Shown here: piece after piece, positions 51,096 through 61,919 of the stretch | How positions within the stretch are numbered: position 1 is the first letter of the stretch | How the letters are laid out: each line of letters starts with the position of its first letter | From: Calliopsis andreniformis | Taxonomy: Eukaryota > Arthropoda > Insecta > Hymenoptera > Andrenidae | Reading direction: 5' to 3' | Assembly: GCF_051401765.1 (NCBI RefSeq) | Contig: NW_027480507.1 | Coordinates: 1,302,001-1,366,000 of the forward strand | DNA length: 64,000 bases | Translations under genes and position numbers: made by a program | The notes under the pieces: generated by a model | Databases searched by the model: none | Seen by the model: the letters and a program-made list of their open reading frames with translations, nothing else | Told to the model about the DNA's origin: nothing

Positions 51096-52692
51096 GTCAG
51101 TCCTCAACCATCAATTCTGAATCCTCAATCCTGCATCCTCAATCTTCAGCCCTCTGTCCTCAATAATAAGTTGTCAATCCTCAATCTTCAATACTCAATC
51201 GTCAATCCTCAGTCCTCAATCCTCAATCCTCGATTCTCGTTCCTCAATCCTCAATCCTCAACCCTCAGTCCTCATCCTCAATTCTCAATTCTCAATCCTC
51301 AATCCTCAATCCTCAATCTTGAATCATCAATAATCAATCTCCAATCCTAGATCCTCAATCCACAACCCTCAATGCTCAATCCTCTATCTTCAATCATCGA
51401 TATACAATCTTCAATCCTCAATCCTCAATCCTCAATCCTCAATCCTCAATCCTCAATCTTTAATCCTCAATCCTCAATCTTCAATCTTCAATCCTCAACC
51501 CTCAATCCTCAATCCTCAATCCTCAATCATCAATCCTCAATCATCAATCCTCAGTCCCAAATCCTCAATCTTCAATACTCAATCCTCAATCCTCAATCTT
51601 CAATTCCCAATACTCAATTTTCAATCCTCAATCCCCAATCCTCAATCCTCAATCCTCAGTCCTCAATCCTCAGTCCTCAGTCCTCAACCATCAATCCTGA
51701 ATCCTCAATCCTGCATCCTCAACCTTCAGCCCTCTGTCCTCAACAATCAGTTGTCAATCCTCAATCTTCAATACTCAATCGTCAATCCTCAGTCCTCAAT
51801 CCTCAATCCTCAATTCCCGATCCTCAATCCTCAATCCTCAACCCTCAGTCCTCATCCCCAATTCTCAATTCTCAATCCTCAATCCTCAACCCTCAAACTT
51901 CAATCCTCAATAATCAATCTCCTCAATCCTCAATCATCAATCTTCAATCCTCAATACCCAATCCTCAATCTTCAATCCTCAATCCTCAATCCTCAATTCT
52001 CAATCCTCTATCCTCAGTCCTCAGTCCTCAGTCCTCAAACCTCAATCCTCAACCCTCAGCCCTCATCCTCAATCCTCAATCCTCAATCCTCAATCCTCAA
52101 TCTTCAATCCTCAATACTCAATCTTCAATCCTCAATCCTCAATCCTCAGTCCTCAATCCTCAATCTTCAATCCTCCATTCTCAATCCTCAGTCCTCAATC
52201 CTCAATCCTCAATCGCCAGGCTTCAATCCTCAATACTCATCCTCAATCCTCAATCCTCAATCCTCAACCCTCAATCCTCAATCCTCATTCTTCAATCCTC
52301 AACACCCAATCCTCAATCTTCAATCCTCAATCTTCAACCCTCAGACCTCAATCCTCAATCTTCAATACTCAATACTCAATCTTCAATCCTCAATCCTCAA
52401 TCCTCAATCCTCATTCTTCAATCCTCAACACCCAATCCTCAATCATCAATCCTCAACCCTCAATCCTCAATTCTCAATCCTCAATCCTCAATCCTCAGAC
52501 CTCAAACATCAATACTCAACCATCAGTCCTCGTCCTCAATCCACAACACTCAATCCTCGATCCTCAATCTTCAATCATCAATATTCAATCTTCAATCCTC
52601 AATCCTCAATCCTCAATACTCAATCCTCAATCCACAATCCTCAATCCTCAATACTCATCCATCAATCCTCAATTCTCAATACTCAATAGAAT

Positions 52693-52710
52693 ATCCTGAA
52701 TTCTCAGGAT
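52693..52710. repeat. Hairpin module
   Basis: Perfect arms; C1, first of two. Confidence 0.9.
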
Positions 52711-53809
52711 TCAATACTCAAACCTCAACACTCAACCCTCAATCCTCAATCCTCAATCCTCAATTTTCAATCCTCAATACTCAATCTTCAATCCTCCATC
52801 CTCAATCCTCAATCCTCAATCCTCAATCCTCAACCGTCAGGCTTCAATCCTCAATACTCAATCTTCAATCCTCAATCCTCAATCCTCACTCCTCAATCCT
52901 CATTCTTCAATCCTCAAAGCCAATCCTCAATGTTCAATCTTCAACAATCAATCCTCAATTATCAATCCTCAATCCTCAGTCCTCAGACCTCAAACCTCAA
53001 TCCTCAACCCTCAGCGCTCATCCTCAATCCTCAATCATCAATCCTCAGTCCCAAATCCTCAATCTTCAATACTCAATACTCAATCCTCAATCTTCAATCC
53101 CCAATACTCAATCTTCAATCCTCAATCCCCAAACCTCAATCTTCAAACCTCAATCCTCAATCCTCAATCCTCAATCCTCATTCTTCAATCCTCAATACCC
53201 AATCCTCAATCTTCAATCCTCAATCCTCAATCCTAAATTCTCAATCCTCAATCCTCAATCCTCAGTCCTCAGTCCTCAACCATCAATTCTGAATCCTCAA
53301 TCCTGCATCCTCAATCTTCAGCCCTCTGTCCTCAACAATAAGTTGTCAATCCTCAATCTTCAATACTCAATCTTCAATCCTCAGTCCTCAATCCTCAATC
53401 CTGGATTCTCGTTCCTCAATCCTCAATCTTCAATCCTCAATCCTCAATCCTCAGACCTCAATCCTCAATCTTCAATCCTCAATACTCAATCTTCGATCCT
53501 CAATCCTCAATCCTCAATCCTCATTCCTCATTCTTCAATCCTCAACACCCAATCCTCAATCTTCAATCCTCAATCCTCAATCCTCAATTCTCAATCCTCA
53601 ATCCTCCATCCTCAGACCTCAAACATCAATCCTCAACCCTCAGTCCTCGTCCTCAATCCACAACACTCAATCCTCGATCCTCAATCTTCAATCATCAATA
53701 TTCAATCTTCAATCCTCAATCCTCAATCCTCAATACTCAATCCTCAATCCTCAATCCTCAATCCTCAATACTCAACCATCAATCCTCAATTCTCCGTACT
53801 CAATAGAAT

Positions 53810-53827
53810 ATCCTGAATTCTCAGGAT
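53810..53827. repeat. Hairpin module
   Basis: Perfect arms; C1, second of two, with TCCGTACTC upstream. Deleted in C2. Confidence 0.9.
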
Positions 53828-54399
53828 TCAATACTCAAACCTCAACACTCAACCCTCAATCCTCAATCCTCAATCCTCGATCCTGAATCCTCAATCCTCA
53901 ATCCTCAATCTTCAATCCTCAATACTCAGTCTTCAATCCCCAATCCTCAATCCTCAATCCTCAATCCTCATTCTTCAACCCTCAACACCCAATCCTCAAT
54001 CTCCAATCCTCAATCCACAATCCTCAGACCTCAATCCTCAATCTTCAATCCTCAATACTCAATCTTCAATCCTCAATCCTCAATCCTCAATCCTCAATCC
54101 TCATTCTTCAATCCTCAACACCCAATCCTCAATCTTCAATCTTCAGTCCTCAATCCTCAGACCTCAATCCTCAATCTTCAATCCTCAATACTCAATCTTC
54201 AATCCTCAATCCTCAGTCCTCAATCCTCAATACTCAAACCTCAATCCTTAATCTTCAATCCTCAACACTCAATCTGCAATATGCAATCCTCAATCCTCAA
54301 TCCTCAATCCTCAATGTTCAATCCTCAATACCCAATCCTCAATCTTCAATCCTCAATCCTCAATCCTCAATCCACTATCCTCAATCCTCAATCCTCAGT

Positions 54400-57300
54400 C
54401 GTCAGTCCTCAACCATCAATTCTGAATCCTCAATCCTGCATCCTCAATCTTCAGCCCTCTGTCCTCAATAATAAGTTGTCAATCCTCAATCTTCAATACT
54501 CAATCGTCAATCCTCAGTCCTCAATCCTCAATCCTCGATTCTCGTTCCTCAATCCTCAATCCTCAACCCTCAGTCCTCATCCTCAATTCTCAATTCTCAA
54601 TCCTCAATCCTCAATCCTCAATCTTGAATCATCAATAATCAATCTCCAATCCTAGATCCTCAATCCACAACCCTCAATGCTCAATCCTCTATCTTCAATC
54701 ATCGATATACAATCTTCAATCCTCAATCCTCAATCCTCAATCCTCAATCCTCAATCCTCAATCTTTAATCCTCAATCCTCAATCCTCAATCTTCAATCTT
54801 CAATCCTCAACCCTCAATCCTCAATCCTCAATCCTCAATCATCAATCCTCAATCATCAATCCTCAGTCCCAAATCCTCAATCTTCAATACTCAAACCTCA
54901 ATCCTCAATCTTCAATTCCCAATACTCAATTTTCAATCCTCAATCCCCAATCCTCAATCCTCAATCCTCAGTCCTCAATCCTCAGTCCTCAGTCCTCAAC
55001 CATCAATCCTGAATCCTCAATCCTGCATCCTCAACCTTCAGCCCTCTGTCCTCAACAATCAGTTGTCAATCCTCAATCTTCAATACTCAATCGTCAATCC
55101 TCAGTCCTCAATCCTCAATCCTCAATTGCCGATCCTCAATCCTCAATCCTCAACCCTCAGTCCTCATCCCCAATTCTCAATTCTCAATCCTCAATCCTCA
55201 ACCCTCAAACTTCAATCCTCAATAATCAATCTCCTCAATCCTCAATCATCAATCTTCAATCCTCAATACCCAATCCTCAATCTTCAATCCTCAATCCTCA
55301 ATCCTCAATTCTCAATCCTCTATCCTCAGTCCTCAGTCCTCAGTCCTCAAACCTCAATCCTCAACCCTCAGCCCTCATCCTCAATCCTCAATCCTCAATC
55401 CTCAATCCTCAATCTTCAATCCTCAATACTCAATCTTCAATCCTCAATCCTCAATCCTCAGTCCTCAATCCTCAATCTTCAATCCTCCATTCTCAATCCT
55501 CAGTCCTCAATCCTCAATCCTCAATCGCCAGGCTTCAATCCTCAATACTCATCCTCAATCCTCAATCCTCAATCCTCAACCCTCAATCCTCAATCCTCAT
55601 TCTTCAATCCTCAACACCCAATCCTCAATCTTCAATCCTCAATCTTCAACCCTCAGACCTCAATCCTCAATCTTCAATACTCAATACTCAATCTTCAATC
55701 CTCAATCCTCAATCCTCAATCCTCATTCTTCAATCCTCAACACCCAATCCTCAATCATCAATCCTCAACCCTCAATCCTCAATTCTCAATCCTCAATCCT
55801 CAATCCTCAGACCTCAAACATCAATACTCAACCATCAGTCCTCGTCCTCAATCCACAACACTCAATCCTCGATCCTCAATCTTCAATCATCAATGTTCAA
55901 TCTTCAATCCTCAATCCTCAATCCTCAATACTCAATCCTCAATCCACAATCCTCAATCCTCAATACTCATCCATCAATCCTCAATTCTCAATACTCAATA
56001 GAATATCCTGAATTCTCAGGATTCAATACTCAAACCTCAACACTCAACCCTCAATCCTCAATCCTCAATCCTCAATTTTCAATCCTCAATACTCAATCTT
56101 CAATCCTCCATCCTCAATCCTCAATCCTCAATCCTCAATCCTCAACCGTCAGGCTTCAATCCTCAATACTCAATCTTCAATCCTCAATCCTCAATCCTCA
56201 CTCCTCAATCCTCATTCTTCAATCCTCAAAGCCAATCCTCAATGTTCAATCTTCAACAATCAATCCTCAATTATCAATCCTCAATCCTCAGTCCTCAGAC
56301 CTCAAACCTCAATCCTCAACCCTCAGCGCTCATCCTCAATCCTCAATCATCAATCCTCAGTCCCAAATCCTCAATCTTCAATACTCAATACTCAATCCTC
56401 AATCTTCAATCCCCAATACTCAATCTTCAATCCTCAATCCCCAAACCTCAATCTTCAAACCTCAATCCTCAATCCTCAATCCTCAATCCTCATTCTTCAA
56501 TCCTCAATACCCAATCCTCAATCTTCAATCCTCAATCCTCAATCCTAAATTCTCAATCCTCAATCCTCAATCCTCAGTCCTCAGTCCTCAACCATCAATT
56601 CTGAATCCTCAATCCTGCATCCTCAATCTTCAGCCCTCTGTCCTCAACAATAAGTTGTCAATCCTCAATCTTCAATACTCAATCTTCAATCCTCAGTCCT
56701 CAATCCTCAATCCTGGATTCTCGTTCCTCAATCCTCAATCTTCAATCCTCAATCCTCAATCCTCAGACCTCAATCCTCAATCTTCAATCCTCAATACTCA
56801 ATCTTCGATCCTCAATCCTCAATCCTCAATCCTCAATCCTCATTCTTCAATCCTCAACACCCAATCCTCAATCTTCAATCCTCAATCCTCAATCCTCAAT
56901 TCTCAATCCTCAATCCTCAATCCTCGATCCTGAATCCTCAATCCTCAATCCTCAATCTTCAATCCTCAATACTCAGTCTTCAATCCCCAATCCTCAATCC
57001 TCAATCCTCAATCCTCATTCTTCAACCCTCAACACCCAATCCTCAATCTCCAATCCTCAATCCACAATCCTCAGACCTCAATCCTCAATCTTCAATCCTC
57101 AATACTCAATCGTCAATCCTCAATCCTCAATCCTCAATCCTCAATCCTCATTCTTCAATCCTCAACACCCAATCCTCAATCTTCAATCTTCAGTCCTCAA
57201 TCCTCAGACCTCAATCCTCAATCTTCAATCCTCAATACTCAATCTTCAATCCTCAATCCTCAGTCCTCAATCCTCAATACTCAAACCTCAATCCTTAATC

Positions 57301-57446
57301 TTCAATCCTCAACACTCAATCTGCAATATTCAATCCTCAATCCTCAATCCTCAACCCTCAATGTTCAATCCTCAATACCCAATCCTCAATCTTCAATCCT
57401 CAATCCTCAATCCTCAATCCACTATCCTCAATCCTCAATCCTCAGT
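54400..57446 (+). repeat. Triplication C, copy 2 (~3.05 kb)
   Basis: Nearly identical to copy 1 but lacking 265 bases just after about 56,905. That removes the equivalents of 53,600-53,870, including the second hairpin module. The rejoined sequence is uninterrupted heptamer. Private changes include TTGCCGATCC near 55,127 and AATGTTC near 55,893. Confidence 0.9.
56005..56022. repeat. Hairpin module
   Basis: Perfect arms; the only hairpin in C2. Confidence 0.9.
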
Positions 57447-57989
57447 CGTCAGTCCTCAACCATCAATTCTGAATCCTCAATCCTGCATCCTCAATCTTCA
57501 GCCCTCTGTCCTCAATAATAAGTTGTCAATCCTCAATCTTCAATACTCAATCGTCAATCCTCAGTCCTCAATCCTCAATCCTCGATTCTCGTTCCTCAAT
57601 CCTCAATCCTCAACCCTCAGTCCTCATCCTCAATTCTCAATTCTCAATCCTCAATCCTCAATCCTCAATCTTGAATCATCAATAATCAATCTCCAATCCT
57701 AGATCCTCAATCCACAACCCTCAATGCTCAATCCTCTATCTTCAATCATCGATATACAATCTTCAATCCTCAATCCTCAATCCTCAATCCTCAATCCTCA
57801 ATCCTCAATCTTTAATCCTCAATCCTCAATCTTCAATCTTCAATCCTCAACCCTCAATCCTCAATCCTCAATCCTCAATCATCAATCCTCAATCATCAAT
57901 CCTCAGTCCCAAATCCTCAATCTTCAATACTCAAACCTCAATCCTCAATCTTCAATTCCCAATACTCAATTTTCAATCCTCAATCCCCA

Positions 57990-59016
57990 ATCCTCAATCC
58001 TCAATCCTCAGTCCTCAATCCTCAGTCCTCAGTCCTCAACCATCAATCCTGAATCCTCAATCCTGCATCCTCAACCTTCAGCCCTCTGTCCTCAACAATC
58101 AGTTGTCAATCCTCAATCTTCAATACTCAATCGTCAATCCTCAGTCCTCAATCCTCAATCCTCAATTCCCGATCCTCAATCCTCAATCCTCAACCCTCAG
58201 TCCTCATCCCCAATTCTCAATTCTCAATCCTCAATCCTCAACCCTCAAACTTCAATCCTCAATAATCAATCTCCTCAATCCTCAATCATCAATCTTCAAT
58301 CCTCAATACCCAATCCTCAATCTTCAATCCTCAATCCTCAATCCTCAATTCTCAATCCTCTATCCTCAGTCCTCAGTCCTCAGTCCTCAAACCTCAATCC
58401 TCAACCCTCAGCCCTCATCCTCAATCCTCAATCCTCAATCCTCAATCCTCAATCTTCAATCCTCAATACTCAATCTTCAATCCTCAATCCTCAATCCTCA
58501 GTCCTCAATCCTCAATCTTCAATCCTCCATTCTCAATCCTCAGTCCTCAATCCTCAATCCTCAATCGCCAGGCTTCAATCCTCAATACTCATCCTCAATC
58601 CTCAATCCTCAATCCTCAACCCTCAATCCTCAATCCTCATTCTTCAATCCTCAACACCCAATCCTCAATCTTCAATCCTCAATCTTCAACCCTCAGACCT
58701 CAATCCTCAATCTTCAATACTCAATACTCAATCTTCAATCCTCAATCCTCAATCCTCAATCCTCATTCTTCAATCCTCAACACCCAATCCTCAATCATCA
58801 ATCCTCAACCCTCAATCCTCAATTCTCAATCCTCAATCCTCAATCCTCAGACCTCAAACATCAATACTCAACCATCAGTCCTCGTCCTCAATCCACAACA
58901 CTCAATCCTCGATCCTCAATCTTCAATCATCAATATTCAATCTTCAATCCTCAATCCTCAATCCTCAATACTCAATCCTCAATCCACAATCCTCAATCCT
59001 CAATACTCATCCATCA
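57990..59016 (+). repeat. 1,027-bp internal tandem duplication, unit 1
   Basis: Bases 57,990-59,016 are repeated immediately downstream. The GCCCTCTG module moves from 58,081 to 59,108 and the AATGTC-type landmarks move by the same 1,027. The unit has no equivalent duplication in C1 or C2, so it arose after the triplication. Confidence 0.9.
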
Positions 59017-60043
59017 ATCCTCAATCCTCAATCCTCAGTCCTCAATCCTCAGTCCTCAGTCCTCAACCATCAATCCTGAATCCTCAATCCTGCATCCTCA
59101 ACCTTCAGCCCTCTGTCCTCAACAATCAGTTGTCAATCCTCAATCTTCAATACTCAATCGTCAATCCTCAGTCCTCAATCCTCAATCCTCAATTCCCGAT
59201 CCTCAATCCTCAATCCTCAACCCTCAGTCCTCATCCCCAATTCTCAATTCTCAATCCTCAATCCTCAACCCTCAAACTTCAATCCTCAATAATCAATCTC
59301 CTCAATCCTCAATCATCAATCTTCAATCCTCAATACCCAATCCTCAATCTTCAATCCTCAATCCTCAATCCTCAATTCTCAATCCTCTATCCTCAGTCCT
59401 CAGTCCTCAGTCCTCAAACCTCAATCCTCAACCCTCAGCCCTCATCCTCAATCCTCAATCCTCAATCCTCAATCCTCAATCTTCAATCCTCAATACTCAA
59501 TCTTCAATCCTCAATCCTCAATCCTCAGTCCTCAATCCTCAATCTTCAATCCTCCATTCTCAATCCTCAGTCCTCAATCCACAATCCTCAATCGCCAGGC
59601 TTCAATCCTCAATACTCATCCTCAATCCTCAATCCTCAATCCTCAACCCTCAATCCTCAATCCTCATTCTTCAATCCTCAACACCCAATCCTCAATCTTC
59701 AATCCTCAATCTTCAACCCTCGGACCTCAATCCTCAATCTTCAATACTCAATACTCAATCTTCAATCCTCAATCCTCAATCCTCAATCCTCATTCTTCAA
59801 TCCTCAACACCCAATCCTCAATCATCAATCCTCAACCCTCAATCCTCAATTCTCAATCCTCAATCCTCAATCCTCAGACCTCAAACATCAATACTCAACC
59901 ATCAGTCCTCGTCCTCAATCCACAACACTCAATCCTCGATCCTCAATCTTCAATCATCAATATTCAATCTTCAATCCTCAATCCTCAATCCTCAATACTC
60001 AATCCTCAATCCACAATCCTCAATCCTCAATACTCATCCATCA
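59017..60043 (+). repeat. 1,027-bp internal tandem duplication, unit 2
   Basis: By eye only two substitutions separate it from unit 1: T to A near 59,581 (CACAATCCTC) and A to G near 59,721 (CTCGGACCTC). This is the youngest duplication I can recognise in the window. The junction near 59,016 lies inside perfect heptamers. Confidence 0.88.
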
Positions 60044-60071
60044 ATCCTCAATTCTCAATACTCAATAGAAT

Positions 60072-60089
60072 ATCCTGAATTCTCAGGAT
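60072..60089. repeat. Hairpin module
   Basis: Perfect arms; C3, just after the 1,027-bp duplication. Confidence 0.9.
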
Positions 60090-61188
60090 TCAATACTCAA
60101 ACCTCAACACTCAACCCTCAATCCTCAATCCTCAATCCTCAATTTTCAATCCTCAATACTCAATCTTCAATCCTCCATCCTCAATCCTCAATCCTCAATC
60201 CTCAATCCTCAACCGTCAGGCTTCAATCCTCAATACTCAATCTTCAATCCTCAATCCTCAATCCTCACTCCTCAATCCTCATTCTTCAATCCTCAAAGCC
60301 AATCCTCAATGTTCAATCTTGAACAATCAATCCTCAATTATCAATCCTCAATCCTCAGTCCTCAGACCTCAAACCTCAATCCTCAACCCTCAGCACTCAT
60401 CCTCAATCCTCAATCATCAATCCTCAGTCCCAAATCCTCAATCTTCAATACTCAATACTCAATCCTCAATCTTCAATCCCCAATACTCAATCTTCAATCC
60501 TCAATCCCCAAACCTCAATCTTCAAACCTCAATCCTCAATCCTCAATCCTCAATCCTCATTCTTCAATCCTCAATACCCAATCCTCAATCTTCAATCCTC
60601 AATCCTCAATCCTAAATTCTCAATCCTCAATCCTCAATCCTCAGTCCTCAGTCCTCAACCATCAATTCTGAATCCTCAATCCTGCATCCTCAATCTTCAG
60701 CCCTCTGTCCTCAACAATAAGTTGTCAATCCTCAATCTTCAATACTCAATCTTCAATCCTCAGTCCTCAATCCTCAATCCTGGATTCTCGTTCCTCAATC
60801 CTCAATCTTCAATCCTCAATCCTCAATCCTCAGACCTCAATCCTCAATCTTCAATCCTCAATACTCAATCTTCGATCCTCAATCCTCAATCCTCAATCCT
60901 CAATCCTCATTCTTCAATCCTCAACACCCAATCCTCAATCTTCAATCCTCAATCCTCAATCCTCAATTCTCAATCCTCAATCCTCCATCCTCAGACCTCA
61001 AACATCAATCCTCAACCCTCAGTCCTCGTCCTCAATCCACAACACTCAATCCTCGATCCTCAATCTTCAATCATCAATATTCAATCTTCAATCCTCAATC
61101 CTCAATCCTCAATACTCAATCCTCAATCCTCAATCCTCAATCCTCAATACTCAACCATCAATCCTCAATTCTCCGTACTCAATAGAAT

Positions 61189-61206
61189 ATCCTGAATTCT
61201 CAGGAT
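61189..61206. repeat. Hairpin module
   Basis: Perfect arms; C3, equivalent of 53,810. Confidence 0.9.
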
Positions 61207-61510
61207 TCAATACTCAAACCTCAACACTCAACCCTCAATCCTCAATCCTCAATCCTCGATCCTGAATCCTCAATCCTCAATCCTCAATCTTCAATCCTCA
61301 ATACTCAGTCTTCAATCCCCAATCCTCAATCCTCAATCCTCAATCCTCATTCTTCAACCCTCAACACCCAATCCTCAATCTCCAATCCTCAATCCACAAT
61401 CCTCAGACCTCAATCCTCAATCTTCAATCCTCAATACTCAATCTTCAATCCTCAATCCTCAATCCTCAATCCTCAATCCTCATTCTTCAATCCTCAACAC
61501 CCATTCCTCA

Positions 61511-61919
61511 ATCTTCAATCCTCAATCCTCAATGCTCAATACTCAATCCACAATCTTCAATCCTCAATGCTCAATCCTCAATCCTCAATCCTCAACCCTC
61601 AATTTTCAATCCTCAGTACTCAATCCACAACCTTCAATCCTCGATCCTCAATCTTCAATCATCAATATTCAATCTTCAATCCCCAATCCTCAATCCTCAA
61701 TACTCAATCCTCAATCCTCAATCCTCAATCCTCAATACTCAACCATCAATCCTCAATTCTCAATACTCAATAGAATATCCTGAACTCTCAGGATTCAATA
61801 CTCAAACCTCAACACTCAACCCTCAATCCTCAATCCTCAATCCTCGATCCTGAATCCTCAATCCTCAATCCTCAATCTTCAATCCTCAATACCAATCCTC
61901 AATCCTGAATCCTCAATCC
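61511..61919 (+). repeat. Short linker segment with a hairpin module
   Basis: Heptamers between the triplication and the last B-type copy, with a hairpin of the ACTC-loop subtype at 61,777. CCACAACCTTC near 61,625 and the phase-shifted ATACCAATCC near 61,890 are local oddities. No gene is seen. Confidence 0.75.
61777..61794. repeat. Hairpin module, ACTC loop
   Basis: Arms intact, EcoRI site lost; in the linker before the last B-type copy. Confidence 0.88.

Larger units (their letters stand above)
51095..54399 (+). repeat. Triplication C, copy 1 (~3.3 kb)
   Basis: First of three adjacent copies. The GCCCTCTG modules at 51,149, 51,729 and 53,321 map to 54,454, 55,041 and 56,633 (offsets 3,305, 3,312, 3,312). 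Hairpins are at 52,693 and 53,810. The longest forward open frame of the window (51,372-53,816) lies here and is explained by the repeat rather than by a gene. Confidence 0.9.
113..60715 (+). repeat. GCCCTCTG module family (about 34 dispersed copies)
   Basis: The string GCCCTCTGTCCTC followed by AA(C/T)AAT(C/A)AGTTGTCAATCC starts at 113, 1835, 2261, 3571, 4919, 7648, 8975, 11903, 16848, 19901, 22383, 22873, 24638, 32608, 34479, 36271, 37081, 38120, 40341, 40921, 41960, 44872, 46791, 48127, 51149, 51729, 53321, 54454, 55041, 56633, 57501, 58081, 59108 and 60700. A small dyad, ACAA-TNAG-TTGT, lies in most. Two flank classes follow: GATTCTCGTTCC or CAATTCCCGATCC. The span given only brackets the family; the individual copies are short. 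Confidence 0.85.
57447..61510 (+). repeat. Triplication C, copy 3 (~4.06 kb)
   Basis: Starts at offset 3,047 from copy 2 and keeps the 265 bases that copy 2 lost (hairpin at 61,189). It is longer because 1,027 bases are duplicated inside it. GCCCTCTG modules are at 57,501, 58,081, 59,108 and 60,700. The similarity to copy 1 ends near 61,510, after CAACACCCATTCC. Confidence 0.9.

Noticed and set aside
51372..53816. Forward open frame of 814 codons; others at 58,103-60,322 (739), 14,703-16,868 (721), 20,781-22,403 (540) and many shorter
   Set aside because: All encode I-L-N-P-Q-S-S repeats forced by the 7-base unit. Overlapping open frames in different phases coexist (for example 51,751-52,689). 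Starts are chance AATGCT or AATGTT variants. Copies differ by 7-base indels that would shift frame.
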